Source of the DNA: Arthrobacter sp. TPD3018 | Lineage (GTDB): Bacteria > Pseudomonadota > Alphaproteobacteria > Sphingomonadales > Sphingomonadaceae | NCBI GenBank assembly: GCA_003075315.1 | Contig: QDFQ01000007.1 | Span: forward strand, 1-64,000 | Direction: 5' to 3' | Length of the DNA: 64,000 bases | In this document: positions 9,514 to 18,071 of the stretch, one piece after another | Layout: the number at the start of each line of letters is the position of its first letter | How positions within the stretch are numbered: position 1 is the stretch's first letter | The notes under the pieces: model-generated | Seen by the model: only the letters and a program-made list of their open reading frames with translations | What the model was told of the DNA's origin: nothing | Database searches by the model: none | Made by a program: the position numbers and the translations under genes

Positions 9514-9862
9514 TGCCTAGCTCCCGTCTCGAGGGGCTTGTAACCTGGCGACCGTCAGCCAGGAACCCCGGTCCAACCAAAGCAAGTTAGGAAATGTCCT
9601 CGAATGCAGCGGTGCGGTCAGCTTCGTGTTCGGGCATCGTCAAACCTAATGCACCTGCCAGGCATCGGGTAAGGTGGCCTACCCGAAAAAATCACACGAG
9701 AACAAGCCCATAGGGCTTCGGTCGCGTAGGCGGCTACTTTAGCTTGCCCGAGCGATCCGTCCGCTCACATGAACAATTGGCAGGTTCTGGGCAGCGGACG
9801 TGAGCGTCAGAATGGCCGGGATTGGGTCGTCGGCGCTAGCCGTCGGGGAAGCGTCGACGATG
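9514..9862. other. Intergenic region without gene
   Basis: 349 bases between two minus-strand genes. It holds one dispersed repeat (9769-9832) and two short hairpin-capable stretches (CGGGTA/TACCCG at 9667-9686 and AAGCCC/GGGCTT at 9705-9719). No convincing coding frame. Confidence 0.6.
9769..9832 (+). repeat. Dispersed repeat, copy 2
   Basis: Starts ATGAACAATTGGCAGG and ends GGATTGGGTCGTCG. The internal GGGCAGCGG matches the GGGAAGCGG of the other copies. It lies downstream of the LprI-like gene. Confidence 0.6.
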
Positions 9863-10210
9863 TCAGCGATAGCGCATTAGCCAACCGATCCGGCGGGTGG
9901 TCTGCTTCGTCAAACAGGCAGGATGGTTCAACGTCTCGATCGTGCCGGCACCGTCGCGATCGTCAAGCGGACAGGCCGCATCACGCTCCCGAATCCACGC
10001 TCGTTGCGACGTCCGGAGGGTGACCCGACGGGCAGCAGGTAGGCGCCTCATTGTTTTGGTATACGTCGCGTTCAGTTGAGCATCTGCCCGTTTGTAGTCT
10101 GTGACGAAACAGGCCGACATCGCGGATGTCACGCCCTTTGCCGCCTCGCCTGCGTTTAGGCAGCGATCGAGCGGGCTGGAGGCGGCAAGGGCAAATACGA
10201 GGACGAGCAT
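9863..10210 (-). CDS. LprI-like (DUF1311) periplasmic protein
   Basis: A 115-residue protein with a short hydrophobic N-terminus (MLVLVFALAAS), probably a signal peptide. The LprI/DUF1311 pattern follows: C17 and C34, then YKRADAQLNATYTKTM, then LRTSQRAWIRERDAACP. Family members are small envelope proteins, some shown to inhibit lysozyme; the role here is inferred. GGAG sits about nine bases before the ATG. It is the last gene before a repeat-bearing gap. Confidence 0.75.
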   Translation of the reverse strand: MLVLVFALAASSPLDRCLNAGEAAKGVTSAMSACFVTDYKRADAQLNATYTKTMRRLPAARRVTLRTSQRAWIRERDAACPLDDRDGAGTIETLNHPACLTKQTTRRIGWLMRYR

Positions 10211-10323
10211 CGACGATCTCCGTTGTCCGATGAACGTCGGGCACCACCTACGGTTGCGACGTTAGCGGTCGTCCTGTCGCGTCAACCGGTGCCCGGCGCG
10301 CCGCTGTCCGCCAGCAACGCTGG

Positions 10324-11214
10324 TCAGATCTGGAGCGGAACGGTGCCGCGACGAGCGGTCATCGCCGCGCCGATTGAGGAGCATACGATCAGCCCGATCG
10401 CCAGCCACTGTCCGGTGCTCAGCACCTCGCCAAGCAGCGCCAGGCCCATCAGCGCACCGACCGCCGGTTCGGCGCTCATCAGCGTGCCGAACGTATTCGA
10501 CGGCAGCCGCCGGAGCGCGATCATCTCCATGCCATAGGGGATGGCGCTCGACAGGATGCCGACGACGAGCCCCAGGGCGAGCACCTCCGGACGGAGCAAA
10601 GCGGTACCGGCTTCCGCGATGCCGACCGGCGCCGCGACCAGAGCTGCGACGATCATGCCACCGGCGGCCGCGGCCGGGCCGTGCGCCTCGCTCGCGCGCT
10701 TGCCGATCATAATGTACAGAGCCCAGCACGCACCGGCGAACAGCGCCAGCACGATCCCGCGCCAGTCCAACGAAGCCGAACCACTCCGCAGGGGCAGCAG
10801 CAGTGTCAGGCCGGCCACGGCCAAGCCGATCCAGACGAAGTCGACCCGACGTCGCGAGGTGAAAACAGCGACCGCGAGTGGGCCGGTGAACTCAATCGCG
10901 ATGGCGACACCGAGCGGGATGTATGTGAGCGCGTTGTAGAAGCTGAGGTTCATCGCGCCTAGCACGACGCCGTAGCCGACCAGCGGCCGCCAGCCGACGT
11001 CGAGGCGCAGGCGCCACGGCCGCAGGATGATCGACAGGACCAGCGCACCGACGATCAGGCGGATCGCGGTCGCGCCGTCGGCACCGACGATCGGGAACAG
11101 GCGCTTGGCGAACGACGCGCCACAGGTGACGGACACCAGCGATAGTACGAGAGCGCCGAGCGCCCGATAATCGGTGTTCGAGGATGTATGCGGTGTGCGA
11201 AGGGCAAGGGTCAT
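10324..11214 (-). CDS. EamA/RhtA-type drug-metabolite exporter
   Basis: About 296 residues with ten predicted membrane segments in two EamA repeats (first repeat around [19 protein letters not shown]; second around [19 protein letters not shown]). The conserved [10 protein letters not shown] and [16 protein letters not shown] segments match RhtA, an inner-membrane threonine/homoserine exporter, so amino-acid efflux is likely. The start at 11214 ([11 protein letters not shown]) removes a 63-residue N-terminal extension that would cross the divergent lrp promoter. It is divergent from an Lrp-family gene, and such exporters are commonly controlled by the neighbouring Lrp protein in response to amino acids. 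Confidence 0.85.
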   Translation of the reverse strand: MTLALRTPHTSSNTDYRALGALVLSLVSVTCGASFAKRLFPIVGADGATAIRLIVGALVLSIILRPWRLRLDVGWRPLVGYGVVLGAMNLSFYNALTYIPLGVAIAIEFTGPLAVAVFTSRRRVDFVWIGLAVAGLTLLLPLRSGSASLDWRGIVLALFAGACWALYIMIGKRASEAHGPAAAAGGMIVAALVAAPVGIAEAGTALLRPEVLALGLVVGILSSAIPYGMEMIALRRLPSNTFGTLMSAEPAVGALMGLALLGEVLSTGQWLAIGLIVCSSIGAAMTARRGTVPLQI

Positions 11215-11289
11215 GGTTGTTCTCGGATTGGGATACTGCCAAGAAAGTACTGGCCAAGCAGGATCGGCGTGGTTCGATTTGGCGCTGAA

Positions 11290-11306
11290 CCGATAAAGTT
11301 TATCGG
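11290..11306. promoter_or_regulatory. Likely Lrp operator palindrome
   Basis: CCGATAAAGTTTATCGG is a perfect palindrome of two 8-bp arms around one central base. It ends 14 bases before the lrp-like start codon, within the 106-bp gap to the divergent exporter. An Lrp dimer binding here would control both genes. Confidence 0.6.
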
Positions 11307-11320
11307 CTAAATGGCTTACC

Positions 11321-11794
11321 ATGAGCAAGGCTATCGCCCTCGATGTGTTCGACCGAAAGCTGCTGGAACACCTGCAGTTCGATGCGCAGACTCCCATTCC
11401 CATCCTCGCGGAGAAGATCGGGCTGTCGGCGCCGGCCTGCTATCGACGCATACGGCGCCTGCGTGAAACCGGCGCGATCAACCGGGAGGTGGCGGTCGTC
11501 CACCCTCGTACCCTCGGTTGGCCGCTGTCGATGCTCGTGCTGGTCACAATGGAACGCGAGAGCGCGCGCACGGTCGACGAGATGATGCGGATGCTAAAGG
11601 GCGTTCCCGAAGTGATGGAGGCCTGGAACGTCACCGGCGATCATGACTTCGTCGTCCGCATGCTGGCGCGCGACATGGAGAGCTACGACGAATTGGTACG
11701 CGAGTTGTTCGCCGCGGACGATCGCGTGCGCAGCTTCAAGACGCTGGTCGTCATCCGCCAAGTCAAGGATGCGAGCCCCGTTCCCGTCGTATAG
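11321..11794 (+). CDS. Lrp/AsnC-family transcriptional regulator
   Basis: A 157-residue regulator. The N-terminal winged helix-turn-helix covers about residues 8-55 ([21 protein letters not shown], then [25 protein letters not shown]). The C-terminal RAM/AsnC ligand domain covers about 65-150 ([39 protein letters not shown]). Members sense amino acids and oligomerise. The divergent EamA exporter and the palindrome between them indicate local, probably autoregulated control of amino-acid efflux. Confidence 0.92.
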   Translation: MSKAIALDVFDRKLLEHLQFDAQTPIPILAEKIGLSAPACYRRIRRLRETGAINREVAVVHPRTLGWPLSMLVLVTMERESARTVDEMMRMLKGVPEVMEAWNVTGDHDFVVRMLARDMESYDELVRELFAADDRVRSFKTLVVIRQVKDASPVPVV

Positions 11795-11807
11795 GCGACA
11801 CGCCGAT

Positions 11808-11824
11808 AAGCCCGTTCGGGGCTT
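11808..11824 (+). terminator. Possible terminator hairpin after lrp-like gene
   Basis: AAGCCC and GGGCTT form a 6-bp stem with a 5-base loop, 14 bases after the stop codon. There is no clear T-run, so intrinsic termination is uncertain. Confidence 0.35.
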
Positions 11825-11880
11825 GGATTCACATCCACAAGGCTGTGCGGCTTTTCGCCACCCGGGACTGATCAGCAAGC

Positions 11881-11942
11881 TGAACAAGAGGCCGCTTTCG
11901 AGCGGGGCAATGAGACTTCTGAGCGACCGTTTCTGGGTCAAT
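11881..11942 (+). repeat. Dispersed repeat, copy 3
   Basis: Left half TGAACAAGAGGCCGCTTTCG, right half GAGCGACCGTTTCTGGGTCA. It lies between the convergent lrp-like and hydrolase genes. Confidence 0.6.
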
Positions 11943-11975
11943 GTTACGCTTGCCCCAGGCGAGCGATGCCGTGTC

Positions 11976-12734
11976 CTAAGCGTATGTGAGGCGGCCGGCG
12001 CGGACCATGTCTTCGATCCACCCTGTCAGCAACGTCGAATAGATGTGTTGATGTTTGGGGTCGCGCATGGAGTGCGTGGCCCCCTGAATGATCCGATGGC
12101 TAAACGAGTTCGTCCGGCGGAAGGCGGCCTGCATAGAAAGTAGTGCTTCGCGGGGGATTTGTTCGTCGCGTTCGGATTCGACGATCAGCACGTCGCCGCG
12201 ATAGGCGGCGCAGGCCGACAGGGCGCGATCGGCGCCGCCCGTATGCGGCTGCTGGCGATAGGCGCGCACCACGGCTTTATCGAGCCTGGCCTTGGGCGTG
12301 TCCCACTGGTCGTCAGGGTAGAGCGCGGGCACGCGCATCGCGAGCCAGCGGACCGGACGTTGCGCTGTGAGCAGCATGGCCAGATAGCCGCCATAACTCG
12401 TGCCGACCACGCCGATCGCGCTGCGATCGACCAGCGGCTGCGCGGCGAGATAGTCGTAAGCCGCCGTCACGTCGTCGAGGCCGTTCTGCCGTGTCACCTG
12501 ATCCTTGTCGGCATCGCTGCCGGCATGGCCACGCAGGTCGAAGGTGAAGCAGACGCACCCGAGCCGGGCGAGTTCCTCGGCATGGCCCAGATCCTCGTCC
12601 TGGTCGCCGCCCCAGCCGTGGATGAAGAGGAAGCCGGGCACCGGCACTTCGGGGCGGAGCAACGTGCCGACAATGGTCTGGGCGTCCACCGTAAGCGATA
12701 CCGCGTTCCTGTCGATCGCACCCGGTTTGCTCAT
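11976..12734 (-). CDS. Alpha/beta hydrolase (dienelactone-hydrolase-like)
   Basis: A 252-residue serine hydrolase. The oxyanion motif is HGWGG (39-43), the nucleophile elbow GTSYGG (Ser113), the acid Asp190 in ESERDEQIP, and the general base His221 in GATHSM. No signal peptide, so cytoplasmic. Its start overlaps the stop of the DUF3182-like gene (ATGA), making it the last gene of a four-gene operon with a desaturase and a PhnD-like protein. A natural role would be removing an ester or thioester from the product of the preceding ligase-like protein, but this is inference. Confidence 0.85.
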   Translation of the reverse strand: MSKPGAIDRNAVSLTVDAQTIVGTLLRPEVPVPGFLFIHGWGGDQDEDLGHAEELARLGCVCFTFDLRGHAGSDADKDQVTRQNGLDDVTAAYDYLAAQPLVDRSAIGVVGTSYGGYLAMLLTAQRPVRWLAMRVPALYPDDQWDTPKARLDKAVVRAYRQQPHTGGADRALSACAAYRGDVLIVESERDEQIPREALLSMQAAFRRTNSFSHRIIQGATHSMRDPKHQHIYSTLLTGWIEDMVRAGRLTYA

Positions 12735-13888
12735 GCATACCTCATCGCATATTTGGTCATCGCGCCGACCACGGGATCGACGCCCTGATAATAGGTCACG
12801 GCACCGACGGGCGGAGTGACGAGATCATAGACCTCGACCGTCGAGCAGCGTACCTGCGTCGTGCCGGGTTCGGCACGAAATGCCTCGAACGCGGAGAGCT
12901 CCGCGCCGCTCGCACCGCCCACGCGCCACGACTGTTCCAGCACGCCGATCCGCCGGTTTCCGGCCGCATCCGTGCCCTCGATCACGTCATAGTTGCGGCG
13001 CGTCAGCAGGATGTCGGGATAGGCGGCATGGGCCGCCGCGTCGAAGATCGCCGCGCACCGGATCGCCTGGGAAAGGCGACCGGGCAGGTCGAGCGCCGCG
13101 AGTTCGGCGAAGCCGCCGCGCACGACGTGAAGGTCGGTGCCGCCATACACCTCGCGCCCCTTGTGGTCGGTGGTGAGTGTCTGCGTGCCCCAATAGCTGA
13201 CGCACTGATGGCCGAGTTCGACTGTGCCGACGCTGTAGGTGACGACATCGGTGAGATTTTCTTCCAGCACGATGCCGTGTTCGGCAAGGTCCGCCGCATC
13301 CTCGAGAGCGAGCGCGGCATCGAGCTGTTCCGTGGAGCGCACCACCCGCTGACCCAGCCCCGCCTTGCCGCACACATCCTTGATGCGCACCGGGCCCCTA
13401 ACGAGCAGCAGGCGACCGGCCGTGGCCGCATCGGTATGGGTGAAGGCGGTATAGCCCGGCAGTGCGGCGTCCCCCAGCAGCCGGCTCATCGCGAAGGACC
13501 AGCCGGCTGGGCACGCCGCCCGGTCGTCGACCAGCCCGTGGGAGATCGCCTTGGTGGCGACGAACGGTGCGGGGACGACTCCACCGAGCAAGCCGTGGCG
13601 GTCGGTGATGCCGGCGGCGGCGGCGACGCGGGCCTCTAGGGCTTCGCCGGGGACCAGCAGGGCGGTCGCGAGCGATGCCTGTTCGACATCCATGGGATCG
13701 AGCAACGGCTGGTCGAGGACCGCCGCGATCCGTGTTAGCAACGTCGCGCGGGAGGCGCGATCGTGGACGTTGTCGGCGGGCCGGGCATGACCGACCAGCG
13801 AGGCGACACCGCTGGTGCGCCACGGCAATGGAATGGGACTGCAGGACAAGGCCGTTGGCACGTGGCGAAGCTCTAGAGTGCTGGGCAT
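12731..13888 (-). CDS. DUF3182-like protein, possible ATP-grasp fold
   Basis: About 385 residues, resembling the DUF3182 family from memory; members are sometimes annotated as biotin-carboxylase-like because of an ATP-grasp-like segment. The central part fits a nucleotide-binding ligase: RGPVRIKDVCGKAGLGQRVV resembles the Lys and Gly-rich loop of ATP-grasp proteins, and GIVLEENLTDVVTYSVGTVEL the hinge and acidic strand. The start at 13888 (MPSTLELRH) follows AAGGTG by seven bases; an in-frame GTG at 13897 is possible. The stop overlaps the hydrolase start. Reaction unknown; family membership needs a profile search. Confidence 0.65.
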   Translation of the reverse strand: MPSTLELRHVPTALSCSPIPLPWRTSGVASLVGHARPADNVHDRASRATLLTRIAAVLDQPLLDPMDVEQASLATALLVPGEALEARVAAAAGITDRHGLLGGVVPAPFVATKAISHGLVDDRAACPAGWSFAMSRLLGDAALPGYTAFTHTDAATAGRLLLVRGPVRIKDVCGKAGLGQRVVRSTEQLDAALALEDAADLAEHGIVLEENLTDVVTYSVGTVELGHQCVSYWGTQTLTTDHKGREVYGGTDLHVVRGGFAELAALDLPGRLSQAIRCAAIFDAAAHAAYPDILLTRRNYDVIEGTDAAGNRRIGVLEQSWRVGGASGAELSAFEAFRAEPGTTQVRCSTVEVYDLVTPPVGAVTYYQGVDPVVGAMTKYAMRYA

Positions 13889-13950
13889 GCCGTTCACCTT
13901 GTCAGAGGAAAGACCTCAACGGGCCATCGCCGCGCAGGTTCACGCAGCGA

Positions 13951-14784
13951 TCAACGAATTGCGGCGGCAACCTTCGTGGCGGACGGATCGACCGCGCGTT
14001 CCGGCGCGCCACGCCCGATCCGTGCGAGCATGCGGTAGCGATGGATCGACGCCGGCACGATGTCGGTGAGCAGCAGCGCGGCACGCGCCGGTGCCAAGGC
14101 AGGGTTGCGCATGGCCGCGTGCAGCGCCTCTCGTAGCGCGCCGACGACCGCGGGTGGTGTCGTGCGGGCGGTGACGAAGGGCAGGTTGGGCGCGCGGGGC
14201 GTTCTTGCCAGGTCGCGCAGGCCGTGCAGCGCCGCCGGATCGTCGCGCGCGATCACCGCGGCGGTGACGGCATCGATCGCGGCGATATCCGCGCGGTCGC
14301 TGGCGACCGCGTCGATGCTGGCGCGGTGCGATCCGGTGACGATCGTCCGGCCGAAGAAAGCGTCGGGCGGTCCGAGCTGCGCCACGGCGGCGCGCAGCAG
14401 GTTCGCACCGGTGTTGGAGAAGGGGGCGTTGATCGCGACCCGCCGCCCGGCGAACGCTTCCAAGCTGGTCGCCGGATCGTCGTCGCGCACGAGGATGCGA
14501 CTGTAGTGGCGGCCCGGCGGGCAGTCGGGCAGCGCGTAGACCGGCATGGCGATCACGCGCAGCGCGAGGTCGGGATCGGCGACGAGCGGATAGCCGCAGC
14601 ATTGGGCCAGCAGCAGGTTGGGGTCGCGCCAGATCGCCTCGACCGACCGGGTGCGGTCAAGGGCGTTGGGCGCCGCGATGCCGAGCCGGCGCAGATGCCG
14701 GGCAATCGCCGACCATAACACGTCGTTGGCGGCGCGCTGGCCGGGATGGTCATACATGCCGAGCGAGGCGACCGGCGTGCTCAT
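13951..14784 (-). CDS. PhnD/SsuA-like substrate-binding-fold protein without signal peptide
   Basis: 277 residues with the fold of phosphonate/phosphite-type binding proteins: MYDHPGQRAANDVLWSAIARHL at the start, LLAQCCGYPLVADPD, the hinge segment SLEAFAGRRVAINAPFSNTG and RASIDAVASDRADIAAIDAVT. There is no N-terminal signal sequence, and no ABC ATPase or permease lies nearby, so it is unlikely to be a classical transport receptor. It starts inside the stop of the desaturase gene (ATGA overlap). Such leaderless binding folds may act as cytoplasmic enzymes or sensors; the ligand is unknown. Confidence 0.75.
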   Translation of the reverse strand: MSTPVASLGMYDHPGQRAANDVLWSAIARHLRRLGIAAPNALDRTRSVEAIWRDPNLLLAQCCGYPLVADPDLALRVIAMPVYALPDCPPGRHYSRILVRDDDPATSLEAFAGRRVAINAPFSNTGANLLRAAVAQLGPPDAFFGRTIVTGSHRASIDAVASDRADIAAIDAVTAAVIARDDPAALHGLRDLARTPRAPNLPFVTARTTPPAVVGALREALHAAMRNPALAPARAALLLTDIVPASIHRYRMLARIGRGAPERAVDPSATKVAAAIR

Positions 14785-15692
14785 CGCCGGTCCTGTCGGC
14801 CCGGGTGGACCAAGGCGTCGTGCGGCGCCAGCGCGAAGCGGCGGACGATCTCGCCATAGCTTCGGTAACCGCGTCCCGCCTGTGCAGAGAGGCGCGCATG
14901 GTGACGGCGCTGGTGCGCGGGCAGGCGATACCAAGCGAGGTCCGGGCGATCGTGATGCGCGGTATGCAGATGGTTGTTGAGATAGAGCAGGCCGAGCGGC
15001 CCGGCGCGCTCGACCGTGGCGGCGCGGCTGGGGCCGGGCAGGTCGGCGCGATGCTCGGCAAAGGAACGCAGCAGCGTCAGCGACAGGCCCGGATACACCA
15101 CCAGCGGGATATAGCGCAGCGTGCCGAAGCCCGTCCATTCGAGCCAGGCAACGATTGGCACGACCAGCGCGAGGTGCGGCAGCCAGTCGCGGGCGACTTT
15201 GCCGGGTTGGCGGCGCAGCCGCAGCCCCTCATCGGCGACGAGCGTGAGCACGGCGAGTAGCGGTCCGATCAACAATCGCCCGAGCAGTGTCGCCTGCACC
15301 CGCGCCGCGACATGGCGGACCCCGCGGCTACTTGTGACATAGCGCGATTCCGGATCGTCGAGCGGATCGGTGATATGCGGGCTGCGGTGATGCGCGACGT
15401 GGCTGTCGCGATAGAGGCCATAGGGCAGCCAGAGCGACAGCGGCACCGCGCCGATCGCCGCGTTCACCACGCGCCAGCGGATCGGATGGCCGTGGATCGT
15501 CTCGTGCTGGAGCGAGCCGTGCCACGCGACGAGCCAGCCGCCCGCGATGAGGATCACCGGTGCCGGCAGGGCCGCATGCCACCAGGTCAGCGCCAGCCAG
15601 CCGCCGTAGATCAGCGTGACGATGGCCATGGTCGGCCATTCGATCCCGATACCGCCGTTCCGGGACTCCGTATCTTGGGGCTTGCGTGTCAT
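14781..15692 (-). CDS. Membrane fatty-acid desaturase family protein
   Basis: A 303-residue integral-membrane di-iron enzyme. Three histidine boxes are present: HETIHGH (63-69), HVAHH (98-102) and HLHTAHH (241-247), with a further His at 214. Hydrophobic segments lie before and between the boxes. Family members introduce double bonds or hydroxylate acyl chains or small amines using O2. AGGAGG before the ATG at 15692 fixes the start; an upstream ATG at 15731 lacks this. First gene of the desaturase / PhnD-like / DUF3182-like / hydrolase operon, 112 bases behind the DAACS symporter gene on the same strand. Confidence 0.85.
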   Translation of the reverse strand: MTRKPQDTESRNGGIGIEWPTMAIVTLIYGGWLALTWWHAALPAPVILIAGGWLVAWHGSLQHETIHGHPIRWRVVNAAIGAVPLSLWLPYGLYRDSHVAHHRSPHITDPLDDPESRYVTSSRGVRHVAARVQATLLGRLLIGPLLAVLTLVADEGLRLRRQPGKVARDWLPHLALVVPIVAWLEWTGFGTLRYIPLVVYPGLSLTLLRSFAEHRADLPGPSRAATVERAGPLGLLYLNNHLHTAHHDRPDLAWYRLPAHQRRHHARLSAQAGRGYRSYGEIVRRFALAPHDALVHPGRQDRR

Positions 15693-15804
15693 GGCGGACC
15701 TCCTTTGCCAGAGATCATCCACTAAACGCATGGGAATTGAACGCTAGCAAAGATCGGTGGGGCGATAGCTGCGCTTGTCGCCGGCCCGCGCCGTCATGAT
15801 GGGT

Positions 15805-17034
15805 TCAGCTGGCCGCCAATGTCTCGTCCGCGCCCTCCGTTTCGCGCTCGGTGAGAATGGTGGTGACGGCGATGTCGGCGGTGACGTTGGCCGCGGTGGC
15901 GAACATGTCGGGAATGGTATCGACCGCGAGGAACAGCGGCATCAATTCGATGGGCACGCCGACGGCCAGTGCCACGGGGGCGTAAGCGGCGAAAAAGCTG
16001 ATCTGGTTCGGCAGCCCGGCAATGACGAGATTGTTGAGCACGGCGAGCAGCGCCACGAGGCCGAGCTGGCCCAGCCCAAGCTCGATCCCGTTGAGGCGCG
16101 CCAGCGCGAGCGTCGCGAGGCCGATCGCGGTCGGCGCGCTAATCCGGAACAGCGCCACGGCGAGCGGCAGCACCGTGCCCACCGGCCGGGCGGGCAGGCC
16201 GAGCGTGCGCGTCGCCTCCAGCATGGCAGGCAGCGAGGCGAGCGAAGATTGTGTGCTGAAGGCGACCGACTGCGCGGGCAGCACGGCGCGCAGGAAAGTG
16301 GACAGCCGCGTGCGCGCAGCGACCGCGACAAGCAACACGAACGCCGCCAGCAAAACGATACCGCCGACGACACGCGCGACGACATACCAGAGCAGCAGCG
16401 CACCGACTGCGAAGCCGCTACGCGCGGCAACGTCGAACGCTAGCGCAAAGACGCCGATCGGCGCGAGGAGCAGGACCCAGCCGATGATGACGAGCAGCGC
16501 GTCGGCGACGCCCTGACAGGCATTGGCGATTCCATCCGCTCGCGACCGGTCGATGTGGCGCAGTGCGATGGCGAAGAACAACGCGAAAAGCACGACGGGC
16601 ACGATCGCGCCCTGCGCTGCCGAGGCGATCGGATTGACCGGCACCAGCGCGCGCAACGTCTCGCCGAGTGGCGGCAGGTCGGGCAGCTTGGTGCCGGTCG
16701 CGCGCACCGCGTCGAGGCCCGTCACGTGCCACCCGCGGAACATCGCCGAACCCAGCGCGACGCCGAATACGGCGGAGCCGGAAAGGAACAGGACGAAAGC
16801 CCCGATCGCGCGACGCGCCACGCGGCTCGATCCGCCTGAGCCCGATCCGCTGCCCAGACCGGTGACCACCAGCGCGAAGACGAGCGGGATGATGGGCATG
16901 CGCAAGGCGTCGAGCCACACCCCGCCGATCGTCTGCAGGGTCGGCAGCGCGAGGCTATTTGGCCCCGCCAGATAGCCAAGACCCAATCCGGCGATCAGAC
17001 AGGCCAAGATGCGTCTAACGGCAGGGATCTTCAT
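15805..17034 (-). CDS. DAACS-family sodium/proton-coupled symporter
   Basis: 409 residues with the glutamate-transporter fold. Visible are the serine-rich re-entrant loop AFSTQSSLASLPAM (near 262), NQISFFAAYAPVALA (near 345) and the signature DTIPDMFATAANVTADIA (near 377) that carries the Asp and Asn ligand contacts. This inner-membrane family takes up dicarboxylic amino acids, and also cystine in the TcyP branch. Because the upstream genes scavenge organosulfur, a cystine-like or sulfur-bearing substrate is plausible but unproven. The start overlaps the stop of the SfnG-like gene (ATGA). Confidence 0.85.
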   Translation of the reverse strand: MKIPAVRRILACLIAGLGLGYLAGPNSLALPTLQTIGGVWLDALRMPIIPLVFALVVTGLGSGSGSGGSSRVARRAIGAFVLFLSGSAVFGVALGSAMFRGWHVTGLDAVRATGTKLPDLPPLGETLRALVPVNPIASAAQGAIVPVVLFALFFAIALRHIDRSRADGIANACQGVADALLVIIGWVLLLAPIGVFALAFDVAARSGFAVGALLLWYVVARVVGGIVLLAAFVLLVAVAARTRLSTFLRAVLPAQSVAFSTQSSLASLPAMLEATRTLGLPARPVGTVLPLAVALFRISAPTAIGLATLALARLNGIELGLGQLGLVALLAVLNNLVIAGLPNQISFFAAYAPVALAVGVPIELMPLFLAVDTIPDMFATAANVTADIAVTTILTERETEGADETLAAS

Positions 17035-18071
17035 GCCGTGGCGACGTCCGGTACGGCGGTAGTGCCCATCACCTGCGCGGCGAAGCGCTCCATCTCTTCG
17101 GCCTGCGGGCTCATTTGCAGCAGCAGCAGGTCGAGGCCCGCCGCCTCATATTCGGCGATCCGTTCCTTCAGCTGTTCGGGCGTGCCGACCAGATTGGGGC
17201 GCAAGCCGCGGTTGGACACCGAATATTCCTGGATCTTGAGTTCGCGCTCAAGCTGCGTGCCGGACAGCCACTGGTCGAAATTGGCATAGCCTGCGGGCAG
17301 ATCGGTGACGGTCGTGATACGCTCCAGCTCGCGCTTCGCCTCCGCCTCGCTGTCGCGGACGATCGCATAGGCGGCCATGCCGTATTGCATCGGCGGACCG
17401 CCGGCGGCGCGGCGGCGGTCCGCCATGTCGGCGATCTTGGGTGCGATCGCGGACACGGGATCGCCGTGCATGACATAAGCGTCGCAGCGTTTGGCGATCA
17501 TCGCCTTGGCTGCCTCGCTCTCGCCGCCGGCATAGATTGTCGGCCGCTTGACAGGCTTGGGCGCGCAGATTGCCGCGTCGGTCGTGTAGAATTGCCCGGC
17601 GAAGCTGAACCGTTCCTGCGTCCATAGGCCGTCGACGACGCTTAGCCATTCGGCAGTGCGCGCATAGCGATCGTCATGCTGGTCGAATTGCAGGCCATAT
17701 TGGCGCGCCTCGTCCGCCCACCAGCTCGACACGACGTTGAGCGACAGCCGCCCGCCGGCGATCCGGTCGATACTGGCCGCCGCCTTGGCGAACAAGGCGG
17801 GATGATGGAAATTGGGGCGGACCGCGACCATCAGCTCCAGCCGCTCGGTCACTGCGGCGAGCGCGGCGGCGGTCGACCAGGCGTCGAGCGCGGGCTGGTC
17901 GGTGCCCTTGATATCGTTGAGGTTCAGCTCTGCGATCAGCGTCAGGTCGTAGCCCCAACGCTCGGCGTTCTGCGTCAGCGCCTTGGCATAGGTCCAGCTT
18001 GCCTCCATGCCCTCGTCGGGGACGTTGCGCAGCCAGCCGCCGAATACGGGCATCCAGAAACCGTAGCGCAT
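17031..18071 (-). CDS. sfnG: FMNH2-dependent dimethylsulfone monooxygenase (SfnG-like)
   Basis: A 346-residue LLM-class flavin-dependent monooxygenase. The N-terminus MRYGFWMPVFGGWLRNV, the segment LIAELNLNDIKGTDQPALD and the segment LSLNVVSSWWADEARQYG correspond closely to SfnG as I know it. SfnG converts dimethylsulfone with FMNH2 and O2 to methanesulfinate and formaldehyde during sulfate starvation. It is related to SsuD alkanesulfonate monooxygenase, which remains the alternative. No FMN reductase gene is nearby, so reduced flavin must come from elsewhere. It overlaps the ATP-grasp gene by one base and the symporter gene by four. Confidence 0.8.
   Translation of the reverse strand: MRYGFWMPVFGGWLRNVPDEGMEASWTYAKALTQNAERWGYDLTLIAELNLNDIKGTDQPALDAWSTAAALAAVTERLELMVAVRPNFHHPALFAKAAASIDRIAGGRLSLNVVSSWWADEARQYGLQFDQHDDRYARTAEWLSVVDGLWTQERFSFAGQFYTTDAAICAPKPVKRPTIYAGGESEAAKAMIAKRCDAYVMHGDPVSAIAPKIADMADRRRAAGGPPMQYGMAAYAIVRDSEAEAKRELERITTVTDLPAGYANFDQWLSGTQLERELKIQEYSVSNRGLRPNLVGTPEQLKERIAEYEAAGLDLLLLQMSPQAEEMERFAAQVMGTTAVPDVATA

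Noticed and set aside
9667..9686. Hairpin CGGGTA/TACCCG followed by A-run as terminator
   Set aside because: The base run is on the wrong side for a minus-strand terminator here and no plus-strand gene ends nearby.
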